The notes below the pieces were generated by a model that saw only the letters and a program-made list of their open reading frames with translations, was not told where the DNA came from and did no database searches. From Amyelois transitella (Eukaryota; Arthropoda; Insecta; Lepidoptera; Pyralidae), in assembly GCF_032362555.1 (NCBI RefSeq), contig NC_083527.1, positions 5,208,001 through 5,272,000 on the forward strand: DNA of 64,000 bases. Direction: 5' to 3'. The position numbers and the translations under genes were made by a program. Positions 30,843-42,500 of the stretch are shown in pieces. Numbering within the stretch: position 1 is the stretch's first letter; every line of letters begins with the position of its first letter.

Positions 30843-33525
30843 CACGTTCATCGCCATGGTGGGTCAAAATGACCGGCACTTGATCTAGCCATTTGGGCCA
30901 TGGGGGATCAAAATGACCGGCACGCCAGACCTACCTTTGCGAAGCCCGTTCGCGCCGCAGAATGCAAAATCTGTGTATTCAGCCATACAATGTGACCGGC
31001 GCGGCCCCAATGAACACCTGTAACTACTTGGTTTTTTGATTTTTTGATGGCATACCTGTTTTTAGGACTTAGAGAAAAAAGTTAATGAAAAAACATAGGA
31101 TTTCGAATCATATATTTTTATTTCTGTTATAAGTTGCATTTATGCATAAAAATGAAAAGACAACAGAATATTATTAATTTTAGGCATGTTTTTATCAAAA
31201 TTTAAGAAAAAAAGAAAGACAATAGAACAAAAAATATGTATTAGGAACGTTTTTTATCAAACCACAATTACAAATCGTCATACGAACAACAATCAAACTA
31301 AAGATTAATTCAACTCTAAATGGATATTTAAACATTTTAGTGGCATTTGTCAAAACATTGACGACATAAATGGGGATTGCCGGGACAAATAGTGCAAAAC
31401 CAAGAAACCTTCTTTGTTTTGTTCTTGGCGACATTTCTTCCATGCAACTCAACATTTGATTTGTAACAATCACGACAAAATTTTCTTGTTGATACTGCTG
31501 CACCTTCTTTTTTCTTAAGCTCGTGTTTTTGTCTTCTGGGTCGTGGTGTGGTCAATCCCGTATTTTCTTGACTACCCTCAATCAACTGCTTTGCCAACAG
31601 TCGCCTAAAATTGACGACAGATATCTTCTTCTTCGTTGTACTTTCATATAGTACTCTTGCATTTACTACAGCAGTATTGAGTAATAATTCGATACCGAGC
31701 TTCTTATACCACTTTAACGTCTTTCGCAATGGACTCGAATAAGCACTCATTTGGTCAGACAAGTCAACGGCTGCTTTGGCTTTATTATAATCAATCACAA
31801 TTTTCGGTTTAATTGTTTCAACCCCTCTTTTGTTCTTTTTTTTTGTAAAACCAATTGAATGTTTGGTTGACAACAAACACACGTCCCTCTTATCCTTCCA
31901 CTTCATAACCGTGACTCCGTTGTTGTTTTCTTTTGCCATAAACTCACCCGGTTTCAGATTTCCAGTCATGACGTCCTTTGGTAAGTTCTTCCTGTTTTTT
32001 CGTAGGGTCCCTACTAAATGAGTATCGTGTTGAACTAACTTCTCAGCTAGATCTAAGCTTGTATACCAATTATCTACGAACATGGTATGACCTTTTCCAA
32101 AGTAGTTACGTGCTAAATTCAAGACAACGTTGGTTGGAGTATTATCCTGTGAATCTAATGTCTTTCCTCCATATACCTCCACCTTTGTCGTATAGCCAGG
32201 AGTAGTACACAATTTAAATAGCTTGATGCCATATTTATGTCTTTTCGACTTATTATATTGGCGGAAAATGATACGCCCACGAAATGGTATCATACTTTCA
32301 TCGACGCATAAACATTCATCGGGAGTATAATGAATTGAAAATGTTTGGTTCAATATTTCAACCAATCTTCGTATTTTACCCAGCCGGTCATTTTTTGGAA
32401 CTTCTTCGTTGTTGGAAAAGTGGAGCATTCTAAGCAAAACTTCGAAGCGGTTGCGACTCATAGTCTTTTTTGCAAAAGATTGACCCAACATTTCATCATT
32501 AGACCAATAGTCTACGATTTTTGGTAACTTCACTATACCCATCCAAATAATCACGCCTAAAAATCGTTTCATTTCTTCTTTGTCGGTTGGCGTCCAGAGC
32601 CGTAGTCTCGACTTATCTTTAATGCCACCTTTATCGATACTCTGTTGGGCAAATATATTCGTCTGATGTGCTATATTTTCAAATAACTGGTCAGTGACTA
32701 AGAGGGAATAGAAATCAATAGGTGTAGCATTGGCTAGTTGATTTCGAAGTGAGTAAGGTTTCAGTCCCGGTATTTCGGTAAAAGGAATTAAACGAGGCTG
32801 CTTACCACGTGGCTGGTACCACTCACATTCAGGTGTATGGCCGGATAAAGCTGGAGACAAATCACGGTCATCTTCTTCACTGTCCGACAAAATAACTCTA
32901 CGTTTTCTGGTACGTGGAATATTTATCACTTCATCACCCTCACATAAGACATGGTCAGTACTGCAATGTGACCTCTCTAAACTGTCAATTACATGTAATT
33001 GTTCTTGTGTAAACTCAAAGTCAAAAAAAGTGTCCATTTTAACAATAAAACTATTTTTTCTGCTAAACAAAATCTTAGTGTGCATTTGATGACCAAAACA
33101 AGGTGCGAACTAACAAAAACAATCCGTGATTGGCTTGAGTCATAGGGAGAGGTGAAAGGGGTGAAGGGAGGCGGGAACAACAACCGCACGCACGGTGTAC
33201 TCCCGCGCTAGCATCCATTAGGCGCGCGGTACCCGTGCGTAGTAGACGTGTCTATAACGTTTGTCTATGTCTCATCGATCGAAAATTACGCGTACATAAG
33301 TACGCTGACCGGCATTGTGACCGGCACGGCCTGAATGTAATAATTATTCCGTTTAGGCCGCGCCGGGTCATAATGACCGGCACTTAAAAAAACCCTAAAA
33401 TAAAGCCAAAATAAACAAATATCACTGTAAAACTTTTATATATGAACAAATAAACCTATAAATAATCATAAAAACCAATGACATTTTTTTATGATTTTGT
33501 AAAATAATAGTCGGCGATGAACGTG
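30843..33525 (-). mobile_element. Complete piggyBac element B
   Basis: TTAA stands at 30839-30842 and 33526-33529. The ends are CACGTTCATCGCC and the exact complement GGCGATGAACGTG. The subterminal motif GGGTCAAAATGACCGGCAC occurs at 30861 and 30905, with variants near 33305 and 33363. The 2683-bp element holds one intact transposase ORF. Confidence 0.95.
31337..33037 (-). CDS. piggyBac transposase B (intact)
   Basis: The ORF opens at 33085 (582 aa). The ATG at 33037 (MDTFFDFEFTQEQ) gives 566 aa and a more usual N-terminus, followed by the acidic SDSEEDD region. DDE_Tnp_1_7 aspartates stand in CVDESMIPFRGR, MFVDNWYTS and VDLSDQMSAYS. A cysteine-rich finger (KFCRDCY, CTICPG, CRQCF) closes the protein. 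It is related to the transposase of element A but clearly a different subfamily: the terminal repeats differ. Confidence 0.93.
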   Translation of the reverse strand: MDTFFDFEFTQEQLHVIDSLERSHCSTDHVLCEGDEVINIPRTRKRRVILSDSEEDDRDLSPALSGHTPECEWYQPRGKQPRLIPFTEIPGLKPYSLRNQLANATPIDFYSLLVTDQLFENIAHQTNIFAQQSIDKGGIKDKSRLRLWTPTDKEEMKRFLGVIIWMGIVKLPKIVDYWSNDEMLGQSFAKKTMSRNRFEVLLRMLHFSNNEEVPKNDRLGKIRRLVEILNQTFSIHYTPDECLCVDESMIPFRGRIIFRQYNKSKRHKYGIKLFKLCTTPGYTTKVEVYGGKTLDSQDNTPTNVVLNLARNYFGKGHTMFVDNWYTSLDLAEKLVQHDTHLVGTLRKNRKNLPKDVMTGNLKPGEFMAKENNNGVTVMKWKDKRDVCLLSTKHSIGFTKKKNKRGVETIKPKIVIDYNKAKAAVDLSDQMSAYSSPLRKTLKWYKKLGIELLLNTAVVNARVLYESTTKKKISVVNFRRLLAKQLIEGSQENTGLTTPRPRRQKHELKKKEGAAVSTRKFCRDCYKSNVELHGRNVAKNKTKKVSWFCTICPGNPHLCRQCFDKCH

Positions 33526-33712
33526 TTAAAAATCAAAATTGTTTTATTTTATGGTCTTTATGAATTAGACATATACTTCTTACATACTAAAGTATGGCAC
33601 ATATGCTTTGGCAATGAACTTGGACAAATAAACAACAAAGAATTATTAAAAAGTAACATCTGTGTCTGTGACAATAAAATCTTACACAATCTTATAAAAT
33701 CAACACATAATT

Positions 33713-33949
33713 CTAGTCAGATAGTTCACAATTTGAACAAAGGAAAAATGCAGAATTTAAAACATTCTGGCATAAGACATGATACCAACCCTTACAGAAT
33801 TGGCATTCTATCCACTCTGCCCCATTTTTCAATTTTACATCACGCTCAAATTTTGATTTTTTTTCTGAAAAAATATCGATATTTTCAACAGAGGTGAGCG
33901 CCATAACCCAGTGAACGGCATTCTCCCTCCCCTCCCTACTCACTACCAC
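33713..33949 (-). pseudogene. PHD-like finger fragment
   Basis: Minus frame with WIECQFCKGWYHVLCQNV and FFLCSNCELSD, then a stop. The CxxC…WYHxxC…CxxC spacing fits the second half of a PHD finger. Such fingers end many insect pogo-type transposases, but no partner domain is next to it. It lies just outside piggyBac B. Confidence 0.45.
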
Positions 33950-33984
33950 AATGTCAGCCCCATATTTTCCATTTAATTAAGTGT

Positions 33985-34252
33985 GGGCCGTGTGGTTCCC
34001 GGCACCAATACAAAAAAGAATAGGACCACTCCATCTCTTTCCCATGGATGTCGTAAAAGGCGACTAAGGGATAGGCTTACAAACTTGAGATTCTTTTTTT
34101 AGGCGATAGGCTAGCAACTTGTCACTATTCGAATCTCAATTCTATCTTAAAGCCAAATAGCTGAACGTGGCCTATCAGTCCGCTCAGGACTGTTGGCTCT
34201 GTCTACCCCGCAAGGGATATAGACGTGATTATATGTATGTATGTATGTAATT
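33985..34252 (+). repeat. Dispersed SINE-like repeat, near full-length copy
   Basis: It starts CCGTGTGGTTCCCGGCACC and continues AATAGGACCACTCCATCTC, GATGTCGTAAAAGGCGACTA, then GCTGAACGTGGCCTATCAG and CCCCGCAAGGGATATAGACG, ending in (TATG)n. This is the reference copy for the many partial copies in 34-64 kb. Confidence 0.85.
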
Positions 34253-34737
34253 AAGTGTCATCGCAAATTATTATAAGGGGCATAGATTAAATAAAAAGAA
34301 ATTTACCTATGGTCTTCAAGCTGTATTTCTAGTAAGTCTTCTTCTTGAATTTATTTAAAATTATAATATTGTTCTTAAATTTAAGAAGAAGTCGTTAATA
34401 TGTACTTAAATTAACTAGTGCAATATTTTTAGTGATTATTTTTTTGCAATAATTAAGTTATTATATCAAGTAGATCTTTATTGTATAAAGCCATTAGTTG
34501 TCCTAAAATTGTAAATAAATGGACATTAAATTCGTTTTGTGTGCGTTAAGAGGGTAGTAAGATGTTACTGTAAATATATCACTGCTGTTAATATTAATTT
34601 TAAGGAAAGCTTTAATTTATTGTAATGAAAAAAAAGTAACCACAAATAAGTAAGTAAACACAAATTAAATATTTTAATAAAACTAATGATCAAAATTCCT
34701 TTTGTTTTTCTTTTCCTACGTATACATACATATTATC

Positions 34738-35115
34738 ACGTCCTTATCCCTTACAGAGTAGACAGAACCAACAGCCTCGCCTATAAAGGCCACGTGCAGT
34801 TCAGTATTGCTAAAATATTAAATTTAGATTAAAATAGTGTCATGTTGCCCGGCCATCGCCTTAAAGAAACCCCAAGTTTATACGACTTTTACGACATCCA
34901 TGGGAAAGAGATGGAGTGGTCCTATTCTTTTTTTCTATTGGTGCCGGGAACCACATGGCACCATTTACTATTATACGAACGGCAGCGGTACTTTTACTAG
35001 CGGTAATTTAATAAAAGAAAAGTTTCTCTGATTGGTCTGGGTCTTGGATGTTTATCCATCTAAGTGTCTCGTAACACAAGTTTCGAACTAACTTCGATGC
35101 TAACTCAATCTATAC
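34738..35115. repeat. Reverse copy of the SINE-like repeat plus a tRNA-SINE body
   Basis: 34738-34972 is the same family in minus orientation. 35015-35110 is the plus-strand body of the tRNA-derived SINE (GGTCTTGGATG, ACACAAGTTTCGAAC). Confidence 0.75.
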
Positions 35116-38100
35116 CCTTACTCGAAGGTAATAAAACTCCGTATTAGTAGCAAGATTTTATTTGCATTTCGTAATTTTCCACCGTCTCATGTGACGAGTC
35201 GTTTGTCTACAACTAAGGTGGGATGTCATCCCGAAGCTAACAATACAATTAGCTCTTACTTGAGCGTTTTTTTATTCTAATCGTACGCTATCCCTTCCTA
35301 TTTTCACATACATTCAGTCCGTTATGAATTGCACCGTGATGATATTGTTAACATAGATTACGTCAAATTTAACTTTGCTTATACAAACAAAAAGAATAAT
35401 GGTGACCATATAATATTATTATAAAATAATCTCCCCGTATACCAAATTTCATTAAAATCTGTCCAGCAGATTTTATGTGAAAGAGTAACAAACACAAAAT
35501 GGACCAAATGTTGTTCTGCTTCTCGATTAAGTAATATGAAAATAAATGAATGTGGACACAGCTGTTTTTTTAGATTTTGTAGAAAACTTTCAAATGAAAA
35601 CGGCCTGTTTGTATGTAAAAATATATAAGGTGGAGTGTTCACTGAAAAAAAATGCAATATTATACTTTTATTACGTATATTACATTTAATCAGTGACCAT
35701 ACGCAGAACATACGCAAAGTTAAAAATGTTCATCATAGTGAAAACATCAGATTGATAAATACAAAGAAATCAAGATAGACTTAATCTTATATGATTAGTA
35801 TATTAACGCCACTGATTTTTTAAAAGTATTAATAATAGTTATTATTTAATAAGAACAATTAAGAACATATTTTTTTAACGGAATATATCGTCATGGCGTA
35901 AGTCTCAGTTGAGATGTCACCATTTTGTAAAGAATATATAAAGGCCGGAACACACCAAACGCAGGTCAAAAACAGCGCAGTTTGATAGCAGGCCCGAACA
36001 AAGTTGTATTAATGCTCGCATCATTAATGGTTTTTATGTAATTTTACTTTTTATTTGTCATTCTTTTGTAGGTATTCATAGAAAACCAGCGTTGTTGTTG
36101 CGTTGTTGTATCATGTACGACGTCATATGCTGAGTTTTGGTGCTAGCATGTTTAATTTTTTTTTATTATTATTAAAGAGCGTGCCACATAAATGTTTTTT
36201 CTTTCTTTCTAATACAAGAAGTTCTTTAAACTGCGTAACGAAGCAGAGCAGTATGAGCGCGGGCCCGCTTTTTAATTTGATGTGACGTGTTTGATGACTT
36301 TCTAGTATCACAACTTGGTGCTTTCAAACTTTATTGCTTCTGATCTGCTATTGGTATGTTCGGAACTTTAGTTAATTATTCTATTACAGTTCTTACGATT
36401 AAATGTATACAACCCCAACAAAATGTTATGCCGTATTCAAATGAAAATTTTACATGGTTTCCAATTAATTTCAAATTAAATAAATTTTGCTGAAGAACAT
36501 CATAAACCCAACCAACTGTTTAATCATAATCACGTTGATATATTTGTGTGTAGCAATAGTAAATAATGATAACTAATATAAATTTTTTCATTATTTAAAT
36601 TTAATGTGTCCTTAATTGTACTTATTTAACATCAAAATAGACTAGCAGTCACTAAACCTACATTTGGAATTGATTCGAATAACTTTGAAAGTCTATAAAC
36701 TTTATTAAACTATCCAACTAAACAATCCCTTCGTAACATTCATTATTTGTAATTTAATTAACTTTCTGAATGCACTCACTATTTATCCAATAGATAATTT
36801 TCTTTTTTTGTTATTTTACAATCTGGCCCTTTTATTGCATGTCCCAATTTGTATGACATTAAAACAAGGTATTTTCTATCTTATCAATGACACATGATAA
36901 ATTTTTATATTTATTGTATTGTTAATCGTTTATCAATTTTCTTTTCTTTAGTAATTTAAAGTCAGAAAGTTAACTAATTACTACAAAGCTAGCTCCATCT
37001 CTTTGAGAAATTCGCGTTTCCTAATAGGTATATTTTGTTCCTAGGTCTTAAACATTTACTTAAACGCAATTAAAAATGTCTGTGACTAATTATGGCACGC
37101 ATACTTTCGATAGTGACTTGATGTTTTATAAATACATTAAAATATATATTCAGTTTAAGGCTGGAACATATTATAACAAATTAAAGACAAATTAGTGAAA
37201 CAGTGAGCAATTGAAAACTACCCTAACCCATTTTACACAAATAAGTATTTGGTCAATATTTATGGATAAAACAACGTCATATCCTAAACAATAAAACTTA
37301 AAATTTCTTTTTTGCTATTACATTTGAAATTAAACTTCTTTCACTATTTACTTTTGTAATGGAAAAATCAAATTGTATGTCAAATAATATAAATATATAG
37401 TCACAAGACATCTTTAAGCCAAGATGTGCGTTCTACGCGTGTTCTTTATTACCTAAACTACACTATTTAGCATCGTTGCGATCCATAACTAATGCCAGAA
37501 TATCAACATTTCATATCCTACTGAACACGAGACCAATCAGCGCATTAAGTACACAATTCATTTGTCAGCTCATTTCATTAGACATGATTTCAAAGACACA
37601 AAAAATAAATATTACATGTAGTCAAGAAATAATTCTAAACGAATTATAACGATACTTATATATTATCAGCAAAATGTTACAACGGTGTTATTAACACCAA
37701 TATTCTGAATTTTATAGATCTGTCGAAAATATTTGTCTTCGTAATTTACATTTATCTTAATAAGAACATATTAGAGAATACTGTTTTAAAATTTTATACT
37801 TTTAATTTTACACTGCATTCCATTATTGTTTAAAATTTTGTTGTTACAACAGTTGTAGGTAAGATAAGCAACGCAGATTTTATAAAGATTATTGTTTATA
37901 ATCATCTTTGTCTTTACTCAGACTATATCTTTTTAGTCCACATTAAACCATGTTGATTTCACCTTACAAAGTTTATTTTTAGAAAGCATTACGCTGTGTT
38001 TGTACTCTATTTGTACATAATAATACATAATAAAAACAAATTTAACTCAAAAATAAACACACCTAACACCCCAGAATATTCCGAATATCTTTTTGAATAA

Positions 38101-39500
38101 GCATGCTATATGTCACATAATAACAACACAACTCCCTAAATTTTATTAGTTTAATTTTTGTAGTCTATCTAATGAAATTTTGGTGTAAAATTATTAATTA
38201 CTTTGACAAATTATACCATAAGTTATTAGACTATATAATATAATCTTTCTATTTAGCCGTCAAGGATGCTTAAGAGACCGGATAATGTGGACAGAAATGA
38301 CGGAAAGCAGATACCGGGAGCCCAAAAATACGATTTTTGGAATCCCGGGCTTTATTATGACCAAACGTCAATAATAAAAATCCATACTGTTAAATAACTT
38401 TTAAACTTTAGTCTTATATTTAGTGAGTTATGTTATAAGGTGACCTAAATAATGTGTTGTAAGCACTTATACTTAAACTATTAATTTGGTGATGATTCGA
38501 TATCGAAGTTAGATACTACAGAATAGAGTAAAGCTAAGTCATGCACTCTTGTTTGGAACACGACTCACCGATATATCATTTAAAGAAGAAATGTAATAGA
38601 TAATACATATTACCTACAAAATGTTACATGGAAAGATTAAGTTGTTCTTAATGCTGTTGTTCGCTTGCAACAGCATTACTTGTTGCTCGCTTGCTCGCGC
38701 TAAAAACAACAAATAATGCTGTTATATTTTTTATACTAAGAGACATAAAAAATAAGAAATAATCGTTGTAAAATCTTAAAGAAAGGAAGGTTTATACAAA
38801 ATAAAAAAAATACCATCGGTAGTAGTATCAAAACACAGAGTGCAGTTCATTAAATTTCAACAACTTACCAAAGTGATCAACAACTTATCTCTACCTACCC
38901 TCATTGTTCTCAACTTGGCCGATATAACTATACAAGTTTAAATTATTAATTAAAGAAAGTAACTGAAACGTATGTACGAAAGACCAAAGTCGGTGTTATT
39001 TCTATCGAAGGACCACAAAATTTATGTACTTGCTAATCCCATTAACTTAAAATTTTAATCTAAATAAGACTAAATAATAAGATTTAATTTTAATCTAAAA
39101 CAGACTATTTTAAAAATTTTGATCTTTTTACTGCATAGATACTCGTATAATACAATTCCTGAGCTATTCAATCCTGAGATATTAAGACTTTGTCAATAAA
39201 ATATTTTTTCTTGGTTATACCAAGATTTTTGCCTTACATAGTTGTAAATTTGCTTATATAGTTTATCTGCACTGTAGACCCTTATACATACATTTAATTC
39301 CACCATTATTCCTTGTCTCGGCAGACTATCTAAAATAATACAAAGAACAAGCTATATCTAGCTCATGTTAGTCACTACACTAATTGCAAAGATAAGAACC
39401 GCCAGATTCTGAAAATCGAACATGTTTCAAACGTAAAAGTCAAAATATTCGATGTTCAAAAACACTGAAACATGGCGCTGTAGATCTCATCGTATGTGGA
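35116..39500. other. AT-rich intergenic region, no gene seen
   Basis: Downstream of the SLC6 stop. Near 35395-35500 is a stretch typical of moth transposon 3' ends (CCAAATTTCATTAAAATCTG, then GTGAAAGAGTAACAAACA). The open frame there (35717-35379) is a by-product. SLC6 3' UTR presumably occupies the right end. Nothing else is recognisable. Confidence 0.5.
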
Positions 39501-42500
39501 TCATTCGACGACGTCCATCTTGAATGTGGAAGATTTGTAGCCGACCTTCATAGCCAGTCGACCTGTGCCGGTGTTGAGGAGTTCATCATCATCACTGCTG
39601 CTCGAGACTTCGTAGCGGCCGGACGTACGCACCTCCCCATCTTCCGAATCTGATGATGACTGTAAAGGAGGTAAAATTTATCTTTCAACCTTTATATTTT
39701 TCGAATACCTATATACTTTTCGAATCAAAGCCGAACATGTGCATACATAAAACATTAAAAAAACAAAATTGGACAGAAGACTGCAATCAATATTATATAA
39801 TACTATAATACTTAGATAAATTATATTAAACCAAACCGTTATATAAGTCAACGTGCTGAAATAAACTTCTTTGAAATCTACTACTAGTAGGGAATATTTA
39901 ATGTTTCGCTGATGCTATTCGCACAACCTAGGCAACTATAAAACATTAAAAAAAGAAACAAAATCTGCGTAAAATATGTGTACTAAGCCTATTTTAATAC
40001 ATGAAAAAATACATGCAAGTATGAAAGAAAGAGCATGCGATAGTATGAGCGAGCGAGACAAACATTTATTTCTTCGGGCGGCTGCGAGCGATGCTTGCCG
40101 GCGGACGCTTGCTCGGTCTCTCGTCACTGCTGTCCAGACCCTAAATGGTGGAAGACATAAGTGATTAGGCAAAAAGGGACCTCAAAGGGAAATTATGTAT
40201 TTACTAGACGAAAATAAAACAGAAATACCACAAGAGAAACCTACCTTTAGGTCAAATTTTGCGTAACCACTAGTTTTACGTACAAGGCCAGGTTAGAAAA
40301 TATTTATATTCGTTAACTGGGTCAAGCTGTAAAACATTAAATAGTCGAATTCTGTCAGATCAGACCTATAATTGTTTTTTTTACCAGGTAAGGCCAATTT
40401 GTATTATAATGTAAATCAAAATAGTTTCTACATGTCCACGTCCACTAACCCCAATCTTTGGTATCCATATTAATACTATAAATTGCGTTTTCACGGCTAA
40501 ACCAGAGAACAGATTTTGAGGATGTTTTTTTTTAATATACATATATTAATTATAGGAGGCCAAACACAGGTTACTTCTTTACAGAAATTCCCATGAGAAT
40601 GGCAGAAACAGGAATTTTAGCCGGGAGCAAAATCTAATTATTTAATAAAATACCCGTCCATAGCCAGTATTTTTGAAACAATATGTTTGAGAAACCCTGA
40701 CAACTAGAGGTCCTTACATCAAAATCTCCGATGGTGAATTTGGTGCCGGCCGCCTCGGCGACGAGCTGCGCAGGCGCAGGCGGCGCGTTCTCCGGCGATA
40801 TCACCTGGTCGACGCCAGTTATATACAATAGCTGATTACTATCTAGATGGGTTATATTATATAGGCGATTTGATCCTTGACATATATACATAGTTCTATC
40901 TTCTCTTTTTTATTTAATAATTTTAGTTTGATATCATCAAGTTCCTCATTTAGTAATTATTAATATTGAATTTAACTCACTTTTTTGTCACTTAAATGAC
41001 ATAAAAGTGAGATATTTGCATGGATTTTAAAAACTTTCATTTTCTTAACTACACTGGTTTATTTGCTGGTGCATAATAAAGAACATGTCGAACTAGTTTC
41101 CGATTAATTTCTTATCAAGGATCAAGTCTGCCAATCGGTTATTAGCGAAGAACACGGTTAGCACAGACTGTTAGCACAATGAAGATAAAAGTTATCTACA
41201 TTTAATACATCGTCTAGCAATGGAATAAGTAGACTAAGGATTTCTGCGAGGGTGATTACTGGCTTTGAATATTACAAGGAAAAATTAAAATTGTTCCCGT
41301 TAGAAATTCAAGCCTTCAAAGGGCGTAAATAAATCCGAAGCACTTCTGTAAATTTCTTTTGTTTTTAATTCACCTAAACGTGCTTTTGTAAATATATATT
41401 TTTTTTTTTAAATGTAAAACCAATCATGTTCCATTATTTCAAATTTATTAAAGCCTTTATAGTTTTAATAAATTCGATACATTATGTTTGAAAAATAAAA
41501 TTGTTTCACGTTCTAAATTTAAATTTTCTTAACAGCCAGTTATGATCAACCCAAAATACTCTTTGGAATTTCAGACACCCACGCAGGTCCCATACCTATC
41601 TAAGAGTTAGTAACAAAAAAAACATTAGAAAAAATCATACGTCTTGGTCGCTCATCATCTCCTTGGTAGACACAGTGGTTTCGATCCTCCTAATGGAGCC
41701 CTGGTGGATGTCCACGTCGAAGGCCAGGCATTGGAACCTCCTTAGAAGGAGAACCACCGGTATCGGCAGTACTCCAGCCAGGATCATGATCAGAGCGATG
41801 ACCAGGACCCAGTCCGGGTACTGCTTCTTCACGGTGTGGCCCTGTAAAATAGGATGTGTTTTTATTGAAACAATTAGCTTTTAAACATACTTACGTCTTA
41901 AGTTTTCCCTCACAGGGTAGACAGGGCCGACAGACTGAAAGCCACGTTCAACTGTATGGCTTAATTTAGAAATTTTGATTTAAATAGATAGGTTGGTTAC
42001 TCAGCCAGTTTTATATAGCCATAGACTTTCCTTTGCAATCCACCTGTACAGGAAGAAAACCCACTGGCACACACTATATTTTTCTGTTTATCTCATTTCT
42101 TTGCACGAGATGTGCGCCTTTTCCTTTTTTCGCTATTTACCTACGACATGAGTAAAAGATGGTAGTGATCCTATTCTTAAGTGCTGGAAACCATACGGCA
42201 CTTGATAGTGATATCGTTTTTATATATAGAAACTTTTAATTTATTATATTTTGTTTGTTTGGATAAATTACACAGATTGGGTTAGCCTTGAAGTACCTAA
42301 GTTCGAGACTTGTGTTTTGAGATACCAATTCAACAATAGTATTCTATAGATAAAAGTATTCTAATATATACTTATATGCATAGTAAAATATACAAGAACC
42401 CGGGGCAAATCAGAAAATATACGTTTCAAATCATGCCCTGGCCGGAATTCCAACCCGGGACCTTCGGTATCATAGACAAGCGCATTACCGCTTCGCCAGA

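Noticed and set aside
35379..35717. 112-codon minus ORF
   Set aside because: It lies in a transposon 3'-end-like repeat, has no domain, and such open frames recur by chance in this repeat.
39936..40172. 78-codon minus ORF around the alternative SLC6 exon
   Set aside because: Wrong frame. The supported reading is the 24-codon phase-matched exon.
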